Source: Chloroflexota bacterium (GTDB taxonomy: Bacteria; Chloroflexota; Anaerolineae; Anaerolineales; Anaerolineaceae). Taken from it: 64,000 nt of DNA. Shown piece by piece: positions 9,026 to 16,596 of the stretch; the stretch's first letter is position 1; every line of letters begins with the position of its first letter. Under the pieces are notes generated by a model. The model was given only the letters and a program-made list of their open reading frames with translations. It made no database searches and had not been told where the DNA came from. The stretch lies in assembly GCA_029561345.1 (NCBI GenBank), contig JAKQJC010000001.1, positions 62,001-126,000 of the forward strand, given 5' to 3'. The translations under genes were made by a program, and so were the position numbers.

Positions 9026-11232
9026 CAGAATAACCTCCCGATTTGGTAGACGGCCACGCTGACTCCCAAAGAAAGGGCCAGCATGATGCCCAGGCTGATC
9101 AGGGTCCAGCGCAGAGAGCTGCTTTCCTGGCGGATGGCGGCAATGGTGCCAACGCAGGGCAGGAAGAGCATCTGGAAAACCAGCAAGGCCAGGGCGGCGG
9201 GCGTGCTGAGCAGGGTGGGCAGGGTGGCACCCAGGTCGCCATAGAGGATGCCGAGGGTGGCGATGGTGTTTTCTTTGGCTGCCACACTGGTGAGAATGGC
9301 CACCAGGGCAGGCCAGGGCAGACCCATCCACGCGCCAATGGGTTCAAGGTATTGGCCAAAGAAGGCCAGCCAGCTTTCAGACATATTTCCCGTCGGAAAA
9401 TAGGAGAGTACCCAGACCACCAGCGAAGCCATGAGGATGGTGGTGCCGGCTTTTTGCAGGAAACCCATCAGGTTGTTCCAGACATAAACGCCAATGGTTT
9501 TCATATTGGGTAGGTGGTAAAGGGGCAGTTCCATGATGAAGGCCACATGCTCATCTTCAAAGGCAAAGCGGTGCAGAACGAGCCCCAGCCCGGCCATCAG
9601 CAGCAGGTTGAAACCCACCAGCCCCCAGACCACCCAGAAGGCTGAAGTTCCGAAGAAAAGGGGGGCCAGAATGGCCACCACAGTGAGGCGGGCGGTGCAG
9701 GGGATGAGGGGCACAAGCAGGATGGTGAGGAGGCGGGCGCGTTTCGATTCAATGATGCGCGTGCCGAGTACTGCCGGAACATTGCAGCCAAAACCGAGCA
9801 GAATGGGCAGAAAACTTTTACCGTGCAGACCCATGCGGTGCATCCAGCGGTCGGTGAGGTATGCAATTCGCGAGAGATAGCCGGTATCTTCAAGAGAACC
9901 CAGGAAGAAGTAGAAAATGGCCAGGATGGGCAGGAAGGTGAGCACCATGCCGACCCCGCCGAGCACCCCGCCGGCGATGCTTTCAACCAGCCAGGTCGGC
10001 CAGGCAGAGAAGGTGGCGCGGATGGTGGCGGCCAGCAGGCTCACCCGGGCATCCAGAAAATCCTGAACAGGTGTGCCAATGGCGTAGGTGAGGAAGAAGA
10101 CCGCGCCTAAAACCACAATGAGGGCCAGAAAACCCCAGAAAGGATGGGTGAACAGCTGATCGAGGCGGGTGGTGAGCGAACCCTGCCCCACGCGCGGCCG
10201 CACCACAGCGGCGCGGATCATGCGGTCAATCCATTCGTAGCGCAGGCTGGCAATTTCAAGAATGCCGTCTTCGTGCTGGTACAGCAGGGCATCCACCTTC
10301 TCCCAATCAGCCGGGGTCAGGCGCGCTTTCACAGAAGCCAGCAACTCTTCGTCGCCTTCAAGCAGTTTGAGGGCCACCCAATCCACGGGGTATTGGGGCT
10401 CAACCACATCTTTGATGAGGATTTGCAGCTGGTCGAGAATTTCCTGGTGATCTTTCAGCAGGGTGGGCCGTTTGGGCTGGTAATTGGCCAGGCCAGAGAG
10501 GCAGTGCATGGCTGCTTCCAGCAGTTCGGCCACACCCTGCCCGCGTGAAGCCGACATGGGGATGACAGGAATGCCGAGGGCGCTTTCGAGAACATGGGGT
10601 TCAATTTGAATGCCCTCCTGTTTGGCCACATCCATCATATTGAGGGCCAGGATGACCGGCGTGGGCAGAAGCAGCAGCTCGGTAACCAGGTAGAGGCTGC
10701 GCTCAAGGGTGGCGGCATCCACCACGGCGATCACCAGGTCGGGTTTTTCGCGGATGATGAAATCGCGGGCAATGCGTTCTTCTTCAGAGGCAGCGGTCAG
10801 GCTGTAGGTGCCAGGCAGGTCCACCAGGGTGAGGGTGCGGTCCTGGAAGGTGAACTGTCCGGTCTTTTTTTCAACAGTCTTGCCGGTCCAGTTGCCGACA
10901 TGCTGGTTGAGGCCGGTGAGGATGTTAAAGACAGTGGATTTTCCGACATTGGGCTGGCCAGCCAGAGCGATGACCGCCTGCGCAGGCGCCGAGGGGGCTG
11001 ATTCGTCGCCCTGAGAAACCATCACGTGAGCGGCTTCAAGGCTGCCGAGGGCCACCTGGCTGCCGCGTATGCTGACCAGTATGGGGCCGCTGCCGGCATG
11101 GGCGCGGGTGACGGAGATGGGCGCACCGGGGGTGAAACCCAGGGAGGCCAGGCGGGAAATGAGGCCGTGGCCGCCTTCGATGCGCCGTACCTGAGCGTTC
11201 TGACCGGGTTCAAGCTGCGTTAATTTGATCAT
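9025..11232 (-). CDS. feoB: FeoA-FeoB fusion, ferrous iron transporter
   Basis: 735 residues from the ATG at 11232. Residues 1-75 are an SH3-like FeoA domain (MIKLTQLEPGQNAQVRRIEG). A GTPase domain follows with P-loop GQPNVGKST near 92-100 and switch motif DLPGTYSL. The membrane core spans about 350-735 with the usual FeoB gate segments (GFGCNVPA, PCTARL). It imports Fe(II) across the inner membrane using the G domain as regulator. An in-frame extension upstream (to 11460) lies inside the repressor gene and is rejected. The gene starts 10 bp after the DtxR-type repressor, so iron uptake and its repressor form one transcript. Confidence 0.96.
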   Translation of the reverse strand: MIKLTQLEPGQNAQVRRIEGGHGLISRLASLGFTPGAPISVTRAHAGSGPILVSIRGSQVALGSLEAAHVMVSQGDESAPSAPAQAVIALAGQPNVGKSTVFNILTGLNQHVGNWTGKTVEKKTGQFTFQDRTLTLVDLPGTYSLTAASEEERIARDFIIREKPDLVIAVVDAATLERSLYLVTELLLLPTPVILALNMMDVAKQEGIQIEPHVLESALGIPVIPMSASRGQGVAELLEAAMHCLSGLANYQPKRPTLLKDHQEILDQLQILIKDVVEPQYPVDWVALKLLEGDEELLASVKARLTPADWEKVDALLYQHEDGILEIASLRYEWIDRMIRAAVVRPRVGQGSLTTRLDQLFTHPFWGFLALIVVLGAVFFLTYAIGTPVQDFLDARVSLLAATIRATFSAWPTWLVESIAGGVLGGVGMVLTFLPILAIFYFFLGSLEDTGYLSRIAYLTDRWMHRMGLHGKSFLPILLGFGCNVPAVLGTRIIESKRARLLTILLVPLIPCTARLTVVAILAPLFFGTSAFWVVWGLVGFNLLLMAGLGLVLHRFAFEDEHVAFIMELPLYHLPNMKTIGVYVWNNLMGFLQKAGTTILMASLVVWVLSYFPTGNMSESWLAFFGQYLEPIGAWMGLPWPALVAILTSVAAKENTIATLGILYGDLGATLPTLLSTPAALALLVFQMLFLPCVGTIAAIRQESSSLRWTLISLGIMLALSLGVSVAVYQIGRLF

Positions 11233-11242
11233 TGGTGCTATC

Positions 11243-11638
11243 CTATTGGGAGTGTGAGGCGAGATAGGTCTGGTGATTTTCGACCACAGCAGCCAATCGC
11301 TCGGTGATTTTTTCAGGGGCGGCGTGCTCCAGACGGTCCGCAATGGCATGCGCCTCGTCAGCGGGCACCTCCAGCAGCTGGATGAGGAAGGTTTCCCAGA
11401 CGGCATGGCGGCGCAGAAGAGCGGCGGCCACGCCTTCGCCTTCAGGGGTGAGAAAAACACCCCGGTAGGGCTGGTAATGCAGCAGGCCCATACCTTCCAG
11501 CTTCTGGATCATCTGGTGGGTGGACATGGGAGAATAGCCGAAGGCGGCGGTGATTTTGGAAAGGGGAACGGGATCTTCGGTCTGGCCGCGCAGCTGGTAG
11601 ATGACGCCCAGATACATTTCGATATGTTCTTCGCTCAC
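11243..11638 (-). CDS. DtxR/MntR-family metal-dependent repressor
   Basis: 131 residues. An N-terminal winged helix-turn-helix (SKITAAFGYSPMSTHQMIQKL) is followed by the family dimerisation/metal region (RRHAVWETFLIQLLEVPADEAHAIADRLEHA). There is no C-terminal SH3-like domain, so it resembles the shorter MntR-type members. The start is GTG at 11638, with GGAGG five bases upstream. First gene of the feo operon; a perfect palindrome and a second related site surround its promoter, so autoregulation is likely. Fe(II) rather than Mn(II) as corepressor is inferred from the feoAB neighbours. Confidence 0.9.
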   Translation of the reverse strand: MSEEHIEMYLGVIYQLRGQTEDPVPLSKITAAFGYSPMSTHQMIQKLEGMGLLHYQPYRGVFLTPEGEGVAAALLRRHAVWETFLIQLLEVPADEAHAIADRLEHAAPEKITERLAAVVENHQTYLASHSQ

Positions 11639-11657
11639 AGGAGCCTCCGCACATAAA

Positions 11658-11693
11658 AATACCGATTATAAGGCATGCCTTATAATCGGTATT
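11658..11693. promoter_or_regulatory. 36-bp perfect palindrome, probable DtxR-type operator
   Basis: The half-site AATACCGATTATAAGGCA is followed directly by its exact reverse complement, centred at 11675/11676. It overlaps the downstream edge of the -10 box of the repressor promoter and lies 20 bases upstream of the GTG start. The inner core TAAGGCATGCCTTA resembles metalloregulator operators of this family. Confidence 0.75.
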
Positions 11694-11719
11694 ATACACC
11701 TGTTCGCTTAAATTGATAA
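11691..11719 (-). promoter_or_regulatory. Promoter of the repressor-feoAB operon
   Basis: On the minus strand: TTATCA (11714-11719), a 17-base spacer and a perfect TATAAT (11691-11696). Both boxes overlap palindromic operator candidates. Confidence 0.7.
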
Positions 11720-11730
11720 GGTGTACCTTA
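11717..11730. promoter_or_regulatory. Second operator-like palindrome over the -35 box
   Basis: TAAGGTGTACCTTA has arms TAAGGT/ACCTTA and matches the core of the larger palindrome (TAAGGCATGCCTTA) at 11 of 14 positions. It overlaps the -35 box and the stop codon of the upstream membrane-protein gene. Confidence 0.5.
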
Positions 11731-11961
11731 AAATATGGAGCGCAGGGTGAGCAACCCGCCGATCAGCATCAGGGGCAGGCCGACGATGGCGCCAATGATG
11801 GTCAGGGTGGCGATGAGTCCCACCACCATCAAAGCAAAACCCAGGATGGCGCCAACCAGGCGGCCGGTGATTTCGATGATGAGGGCCAGAAACCGCCAGA
11901 GGGCCACAAAGGGCCAGAAAATCCAGTGAACCTGGTGATGACAATGTTCGTGAGCAGACAC
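11728..11961 (-). CDS. Small two-helix membrane protein, unknown function
   Basis: 77 residues with a His-rich N terminus (HEHCHHQVH) and two or three hydrophobic segments (about 15-33 and 36-73, Gly-rich). The start is GTG at 11961, supported by AAGGAGG five bases upstream. It lies upstream of the repressor-feo operon on the same strand, separated by the operator region. The His/Cys-rich N terminus could bind metal, which would suit the neighbourhood, but this is speculation. I do not recognise a family. Confidence 0.7.
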   Translation of the reverse strand: MSAHEHCHHQVHWIFWPFVALWRFLALIIEITGRLVGAILGFALMVVGLIATLTIIGAIVGLPLMLIGGLLTLRSIF

Positions 11962-12185
11962 AGCAGCCTCCTTTTCGGGCAGATCCGTTTATGCAGAGAT
12001 GTGAATTATGCCCTGGGCATATTTCATAAGAAGTATACGGAATAGATTGAAAAAGGTTGCAAAACAAGATACAGCCTCGGGGGACCGATAGGGGATCATT
12101 ATCCCTTTGCCTGAAACGGATGGATGAGGGATAATGGAGATGAATGGATATTGAATTGCGCATAGACGACAGATCGGAGGCAGCA

Positions 12186-12761
12186 ATGGCATGGTTGGAT
12201 GTTCCCAAAAAGATGGCCTGGTTCTTACGCCTGGGCATATGGGCGGCAAGGCGCGAGACGAAAAAAGACCTGCTGCCGCCGCGCCTGCTGGCCTGGTATC
12301 CACGGGCAGCAGTGGGCGCGGGGGTGATGGAAGGGCTGGCGGCCAAACCGGAAGGGCGGGTGACAGAGCGGCTGCTGAAGCTGGTGCGCATGCAGGTTTC
12401 GCTGGCAGTGGCCTGCCCCTTTTGCATTGACATGAACAGCTTTGAATGTGAGCAGTTGGGAATCACTCTGGAAGAAGTCCAGGCCATGCAGGGAATCACC
12501 CCGCTGGAGGCGGTGAACAGCTTTTCTATCGCAGAGCGGCTGGCGCTGCGGTATGTCTGGGGCGTGTCACAAACCCCACTGCAGGTCAGCCAGGCGCAGA
12601 TGGAAACGCTCAAGGCGCATTTCAACGAGCGCGAGCTGGTGCTTCTGGTGAGCACGGCGGCGCAGGTGAATTACTGGGCGCGCCTCATTCAGTCGCTGGG
12701 TGTGCCGCCGGCGGGTTTCAGCCCGCAGTGCTCCTGGGTGAAGGGACCGCCGACTGGTTGA
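12186..12761 (+). CDS. AhpD-like / carboxymuconolactone decarboxylase-family protein
   Basis: 191 residues from the ATG at 12186, which has GGAGG five bases upstream; an in-frame Met 14 codons earlier is less likely. The CxxC motif CPFCIDMNS with the downstream family pattern marks the AhpD/CMD superfamily, whose members use the cysteine pair in peroxide reduction or related redox chemistry. The substrate cannot be told. The gene is divergent from the small membrane protein and convergent with the MerR regulator. Confidence 0.82.
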   Translation: MAWLDVPKKMAWFLRLGIWAARRETKKDLLPPRLLAWYPRAAVGAGVMEGLAAKPEGRVTERLLKLVRMQVSLAVACPFCIDMNSFECEQLGITLEEVQAMQGITPLEAVNSFSIAERLALRYVWGVSQTPLQVSQAQMETLKAHFNERELVLLVSTAAQVNYWARLIQSLGVPPAGFSPQCSWVKGPPTG

Positions 12762-12774
12762 GGGATAAACAAAA

Positions 12775-12803
12775 ATGCCGTCCAGCTTGCGGCTGAACGG
12801 CAT
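12775..12803 (-). terminator. Intrinsic terminator of the MerR-family gene
   Basis: Inverted repeat ATGCCGT..ACGGCAT with an inner CAGC/GCTG stem, followed on the minus strand by TTTTT. It lies between convergent genes and may serve both. Confidence 0.65.
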
Positions 12804-12820
12804 AATGGAGCGGACTCGGA

Positions 12821-13579
12821 CTAGGCCTCGCGGGATGCCATCACCTTGCAGTAATGGGCCATGGCTTTTTCCATGAAAGCGGCCATGCCCGGGCGGATTT
12901 TTTCGTAGGTGGCGGTAAATTCCGGATTTTCCACATACATGTGCCCCAGGCTTTCGAAAATTTCGAGTGAGCAGGGGTAGAAATAGGTGTTGATGGCCTG
13001 GTGCCAGCGGCCGATCCAGTATTGAACTTCGGGGCTGTCAAAGCCCCTATCCATGTTGGCGGCAGTGTTCTCGCCAATTTCATGCAGGTCAGCCAGAATG
13101 TCGTTCTTTTCAGCCGGGGTGTAGGCGTTCCAGTTTTTGGTGCGGGCCATGGCTTCGTCACCGAACTGCTGGCGCACCTGCTGTTCGTAGCGTGCTTGTT
13201 TCTCTTCATCGAAACCGCTGTAAAAATCTCTTTTGCTCATGTTAATTTCTCCTCGAAGGTGGCGGATGGTATTATCCACGGTGTGGATGAGGCGGTCGAT
13301 GCGCCCGGCCTGGGCCTGAAGCGCCTGGCGGTGACTTTCCAGGGCGCGCAGCAGATCAAAACCGGGGTGGTCAAGGATGGTTTTGATTTGATCGAGACTG
13401 AAATCCAGTTCGCGGTAGAAAAGAATCTGCTGCAGCCGGAGCACGGCATCCTCACCGTAGCAGCGATAGCCGTTATCGCCGTACGATGCCGGGCGCAGCA
13501 GGCCGATCTCATCGTAATAGTGCAGGGTGCGGGGGGTGACTCCCGCCAGGCTGCAGAGTTGCTTGACCGTATAGCTCAT
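12821..13579 (-). CDS. MerR-family regulator with TipAS ligand-binding domain
   Basis: 252 residues from the ATG at 13579, seven bases after AGAGG. Residues 1-70 are a MerR winged helix (MSYTVKQLCSLAGVTPRTLH) with family motif YYDEIGLLRP. A dimerisation coiled coil follows (about 75-115), then a C-terminal all-helical TipAS/albicidin-binding-type domain (about 125-250; KNWNAYTPAEKNDI, GRWHQAINTYFYPC). TipA-type regulators activate genes after binding peptide antibiotics or other hydrophobic ligands. No obvious target gene is adjacent; its own promoter has the 19-bp spacer typical of MerR control. Confidence 0.92.
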   Translation of the reverse strand: MSYTVKQLCSLAGVTPRTLHYYDEIGLLRPASYGDNGYRCYGEDAVLRLQQILFYRELDFSLDQIKTILDHPGFDLLRALESHRQALQAQAGRIDRLIHTVDNTIRHLRGEINMSKRDFYSGFDEEKQARYEQQVRQQFGDEAMARTKNWNAYTPAEKNDILADLHEIGENTAANMDRGFDSPEVQYWIGRWHQAINTYFYPCSLEIFESLGHMYVENPEFTATYEKIRPGMAAFMEKAMAHYCKVMASREA

Positions 13580-13597
13580 TTTGTGCCTCTGGAGATC

Positions 13598-13628
13598 AGT
13601 ATAAACTATCACGTAACGTTAATGTCAA
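13598..13628 (-). promoter_or_regulatory. MerR-type promoter with 19-bp spacer
   Basis: TTGACA (13623-13628) and TATACT (13598-13603) on the minus strand are separated by 19 bases. The spacer contains the near-palindrome AACGTTACGT. Long spacers are the hallmark of promoters activated by MerR-family proteins, and this one lies 18 bases before the regulator gene. Confidence 0.75.
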
Positions 13629-13790
13629 GGGGGAATTTTACCGCAGTTTGAGGAATTATTAAAGCGGCTGATTGGGAGCCTGCTGGGTTAATCAAAAAAT
13701 TACCGTCACGGGTGGTTTTGTAAAACTACTCAGGCATGGCCCAAAAGACCACTCAATTGTTTCAATGCCCCGTCGGTGGGTGTGGCCTGT

Positions 13791-13860
13791 CCTCGCTTGT
13801 CCTCATGTAGTGAGGGCAAAGCGGGGAGTTGGAAGTGGGAAAACATCATAGGATGTTTTT
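13791..13860 (+). other. Strong hairpin followed by terminator-like hairpin in a gene-free stretch
   Basis: The 13629-13936 stretch has no plausible gene. Within it, 13791-13826 folds into a stem of about 15 bp (CCTCGCTTGTCCTCA against TGAGGGCAAAGCGGGG, one bulge, loop TGTAG). Next, 13840-13860 has AAAACATC/GATGTTTT ending in T5. This could be the 3' part of a small plus-strand RNA; no promoter or known family was recognised. Confidence 0.25.
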
Positions 13861-13885
13861 AGAATTACCCCTGAGCAGAAACCAA

Positions 13886-13907
13886 AAACCCCCGTATATG
13901 GGGGTTT
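13886..13907 (-). terminator. Intrinsic terminator downstream of tRNA-Lys
   Basis: AAACCCCC/GGGGGTTT stem with six-base loop GTATAT; T-rich on the minus strand, 29 bases beyond the tRNA 3' end. Confidence 0.75.
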
Positions 13908-13936
13908 GTTTTGGTGCCACCGCCGTATTTGGTGAA

Positions 13937-14008
13937 TGAGTGTGGAGAGGCTCGAACTCTCAACCAATGGCTTAAAAGGCCACTGCTCTGCCATTGAGCT
14001 ACACACCC
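13937..14008 (-). tRNA. tRNA-Lys (anticodon TTT)
   Basis: Cloverleaf: acceptor GGGTGTG/CACACTC, D stem GCTC/GAGC, anticodon stem GTGGC/GCCAT with loop CTTTTAA (anticodon TTT), T arm GAGAG-TTCGAGC-CTCTC, discriminator A. The 3' CCA is not encoded. Confidence 0.95.
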
Positions 14009-14217
14009 AAAGAACGAGCAAGATTTTATCACGTCTGTGTCCAGCCGTCAACGATTTTAGAGGTTATTTTTGGCAGGGTAGTCCCTGAAGAGGTAAAAAA
14101 GTGATAAAATAACCGTGAGAAAGGGCCGGATATCCTTAAAAAATAAAAACAGATGATTATGTTTATCAATTTACTAATAATTCATTATCGCTTTCCTTGG
14201 ATATGAAAGGGAACTAA

Positions 14218-15321
14218 ATGAAAAACCTGATAACGGGTATTGTACTGATATTTTTTTTTGTTTTTGTCCTGTTTTTCCCAAGATACCAGGCAGTCGAATC
14301 CAGTTTATCTATGCCAGGATATCTAGCTTCCCTGCTTCGAGGAGAAGTTTACAATATTGATTTAGTCCAAGAGTATGTGGGCTTTAGAGGGCTAATCACC
14401 AATACGGATGCTTACCCAAAAATTCTTGATGGATATTCCACCCATCCACCGACAGCGTTTCTTTTTGGTTTTTTTACTGCGCCATTTACCATTGAACAGG
14501 CAGGCGCAGTGTGGGCATGGATGTCATTGATCATTATTGGGCTGAGTCTTTATTTAATGGAATTCCCTGTAACCTGCATTGTTCCTGTTACGATATTACT
14601 GGCCTTGTGGTCACCCGTTACCTTCTCACTCAACCAGATAACCCCCATCTGGCTGGTGGGAATAAGTCTGGCATACCAGGAGAGGAACCGCAACCCGTTC
14701 ATGGCAGGCGTTTGGATTGGAATGGCGGCAATTACAAAGTTTCTTCCGGCGATAATGCTTATTCCCTTTATTGTCAGGCGGCAGTGGTCTGCCTTGACGG
14801 GTTTTTTAGTGACTTGTTGTATTTCCTTAAGCGTTCTGCTTTTGCTTTCACCGCATTCGATCATTCGCTATTTCGAAGTTAACAGCGGGAGGTTTTATGG
14901 ATCTTTGATGGGGGAACATAATGCCAGTTTTTTTCCAAATTTTTTCAGGTTATTGGGCATTCCTGGTGTCGTATTTTCAGCAGCCCTGGTCGCTGTCATC
15001 ATTTTTCTGAATAGAGATTCCCTTTTCAGGGGTAATATTTCTCGTACAGCATGGAACTTTTATGTCTTACTGTCTGTGATAGGGTTGCCAGTATGCTGGC
15101 CATATTCACTGCTTCCTTTAATACCCAGATTACTTGACCAAATTATGGTTCGCCGGCCTGCAAGAATATTCGCCATTACAGTGTTTATAATCCCATTGCT
15201 TCTTCCCCCGAGCGCATACAGGCATATTGTAATCCCCATTTTGGTTTTGCTGTTATTTGGTTTTATCCCCTTTGATAACCTTTTCAAACAAAAAGAAGCA
15301 CCACTTTCTGGTAAGAGTTGA
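14218..15321 (+). CDS. Polytopic membrane protein, GT87/DUF2029-like glycosyltransferase
   Basis: 367 residues with about nine or ten hydrophobic segments. The pattern of a periplasmic loop with HPPTAF near the start, then NQITPIWLVGISLAYQERNR and GVWIGMAAITKFLPAIMLIP, matches GT87 (DUF2029) polyprenol-phosphate-dependent glycosyltransferases such as PimE-type mannosyltransferases. The predicted role is extracytoplasmic sugar transfer. Codon use is clearly AT-richer than the surrounding genes, as is the next gene, suggesting different ancestry. No glycan-pathway partners are visible nearby, so acceptor and sugar are unknown. Confidence 0.72.
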   Translation: MKNLITGIVLIFFFVFVLFFPRYQAVESSLSMPGYLASLLRGEVYNIDLVQEYVGFRGLITNTDAYPKILDGYSTHPPTAFLFGFFTAPFTIEQAGAVWAWMSLIIIGLSLYLMEFPVTCIVPVTILLALWSPVTFSLNQITPIWLVGISLAYQERNRNPFMAGVWIGMAAITKFLPAIMLIPFIVRRQWSALTGFLVTCCISLSVLLLLSPHSIIRYFEVNSGRFYGSLMGEHNASFFPNFFRLLGIPGVVFSAALVAVIIFLNRDSLFRGNISRTAWNFYVLLSVIGLPVCWPYSLLPLIPRLLDQIMVRRPARIFAITVFIIPLLLPPSAYRHIVIPILVLLLFGFIPFDNLFKQKEAPLSGKS

Positions 15322-15446
15322 TTTTTTGGAAATTATGACAACCTTCTAAATTTGAGCTTGACTTCTGATTTTCAGGAGAGATACAATACTAACAGTCAGC
15401 CATATATTTTGGGAGCAAAAAAAATGCTTTGCCAAGAGGGTTCAAT

Positions 15447-16076
15447 ATGGGAAAGAAAAAAAAGAAGGAACTCAAGATGAAAAAAACTGGCCCGGATTCA
15501 ACGCCGCCAGAAAAGAACAAAAAAGGAAAAAAGAAGGGGAAAGGTAAAAAGGATAAAACTGTTGTTACCCTGAAATCATCTTATGAGGGGGTGCCTTACC
15601 CTTGCCGGGATTACCTGGTAACCTTGAGCAATACGGGAGAAGAAATCAGGCTTCCTTACTGGCGGATTATAGACAACCCGTATTTTACCCGCTGGTTCAG
15701 AACCCATGAAGAAGAGATCAGAAAAAAACTTGAGGAATACCAAAAAAATGAATTGTATCAGGTCAAAGGGCAGGATTCTATGGATTGGGAAGAAGTCAGC
15801 AGAAAGGATTGGATGGATCAATCTCCGATGAGCACCGCCTGTTATCTGGCCCGCCGAGCGCCTTTAAGCGTCTCCAATGCCATTGACGCTCTTGAGCATT
15901 CCATTGCGGTTTTACGCGCGGTGATCAAGCGGCCTGCTGCTCCCACTTTGTTGAGGAGAGTATATGAGGAGGAGCAGAAGAATTTGGTGAGAGACTGGGA
16001 AGAAGAGCTGGGTTATGAAGCCGATACAGAACATGGCTTTGAATCTGATCAAGGCGACTCTTCTGAAAGCGGCTAA
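15447..16076 (+). CDS. Unrecognised charged protein with Lys-rich N terminus
   Basis: 209 residues from the ATG at 15447, preceded by AGAGGG; TTG at 15429 is an alternative in-frame start. The first 35 residues are extremely basic (runs such as KKKKKE and KKGKKKGKGKKDK). The middle is a compact mixed region rich in aromatic and charged residues (YPCRDYLVTL, PYWRIIDNPYFTRWF). The C terminus is acidic. No signal peptide, membrane segment or family motif is recognised. The basic tail could bind nucleic acid or acidic surfaces. AT-rich like its upstream neighbour. Confidence 0.7.
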   Translation: MGKKKKKELKMKKTGPDSTPPEKNKKGKKKGKGKKDKTVVTLKSSYEGVPYPCRDYLVTLSNTGEEIRLPYWRIIDNPYFTRWFRTHEEEIRKKLEEYQKNELYQVKGQDSMDWEEVSRKDWMDQSPMSTACYLARRAPLSVSNAIDALEHSIAVLRAVIKRPAAPTLLRRVYEEEQKNLVRDWEEELGYEADTEHGFESDQGDSSESG

Positions 16077-16159
16077 GAGCCAATTTTTTCAGCAGCATAA
16101 GTACCGCTGCGACCGGGTTATTTCCCCTTTTTATCCCTTTGCAAGGGGGAGAGGACCAG

Positions 16160-16387
16160 TTATTTGATCCCGATCAGGCCGACTGCTGAGACCCACAGGT
16201 TGACAAAGAACTGCCCGACGGCCAGCAGAGCTGCTTTGAGGCCATTTACGAGATAGGTGAAGGATTCCGTGACCAGTTGGGGATTGAAAATGTACAGGAG
16301 GGTCACGGTGGTCACCAGAATGATGACGCTGACCACGATCAGAATGATCAGGGTGCGGTTGGAGCGATCGAATCGGCGTCTGCCCAT
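16160..16387 (-). CDS. Small membrane protein, unknown function
   Basis: 75 residues from the ATG at 16387, which has AGGAGG five bases upstream. A basic start (MGRRRFDRSNR) is followed by a strong TM helix (about 12-35) and a second hydrophobic stretch (about 50-75). No family recognised. Divergent from the S9 peptidase gene. Confidence 0.65.
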   Translation of the reverse strand: MGRRRFDRSNRTLIILIVVSVIILVTTVTLLYIFNPQLVTESFTYLVNGLKAALLAVGQFFVNLWVSAVGLIGIK

Positions 16388-16596
16388 GAAAACCTCCTTC
16401 GAAAATAACATTACGCGATGATGAAGAAAACGAAAGAATGATCTGGATGTTTTTATTATAGTGAATTCTCCAGCGATATGAAACAGGCGGAGAGGCCATT
16501 TTGGCTTCAGGGTGGAAAGTTGAGGTGCAAACGGGGGAACGCGCCAGCAATTCCGGGGTAAAATTAGCGTATCGAAAATTGATGCCGAGGTGAAAA

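Noticed and set aside
11233-11460. 76-residue N-terminal extension of FeoB
   Set aside because: It lies inside the repressor gene, lacks homology, and a normal FeoA start with AGGA upstream is present at 11232.
12421-12440. AhpD-like CPFC site as a possible second selenoprotein
   Set aside because: Both cysteines are encoded by TGC and there is no in-frame UGA.
13937-16076. tRNA-Lys as an integration site for the AT-rich islet
   Set aside because: Integrases normally use the tRNA 3' end, but the islet lies on the 5' side; no integrase gene or repeated tRNA fragment is visible.
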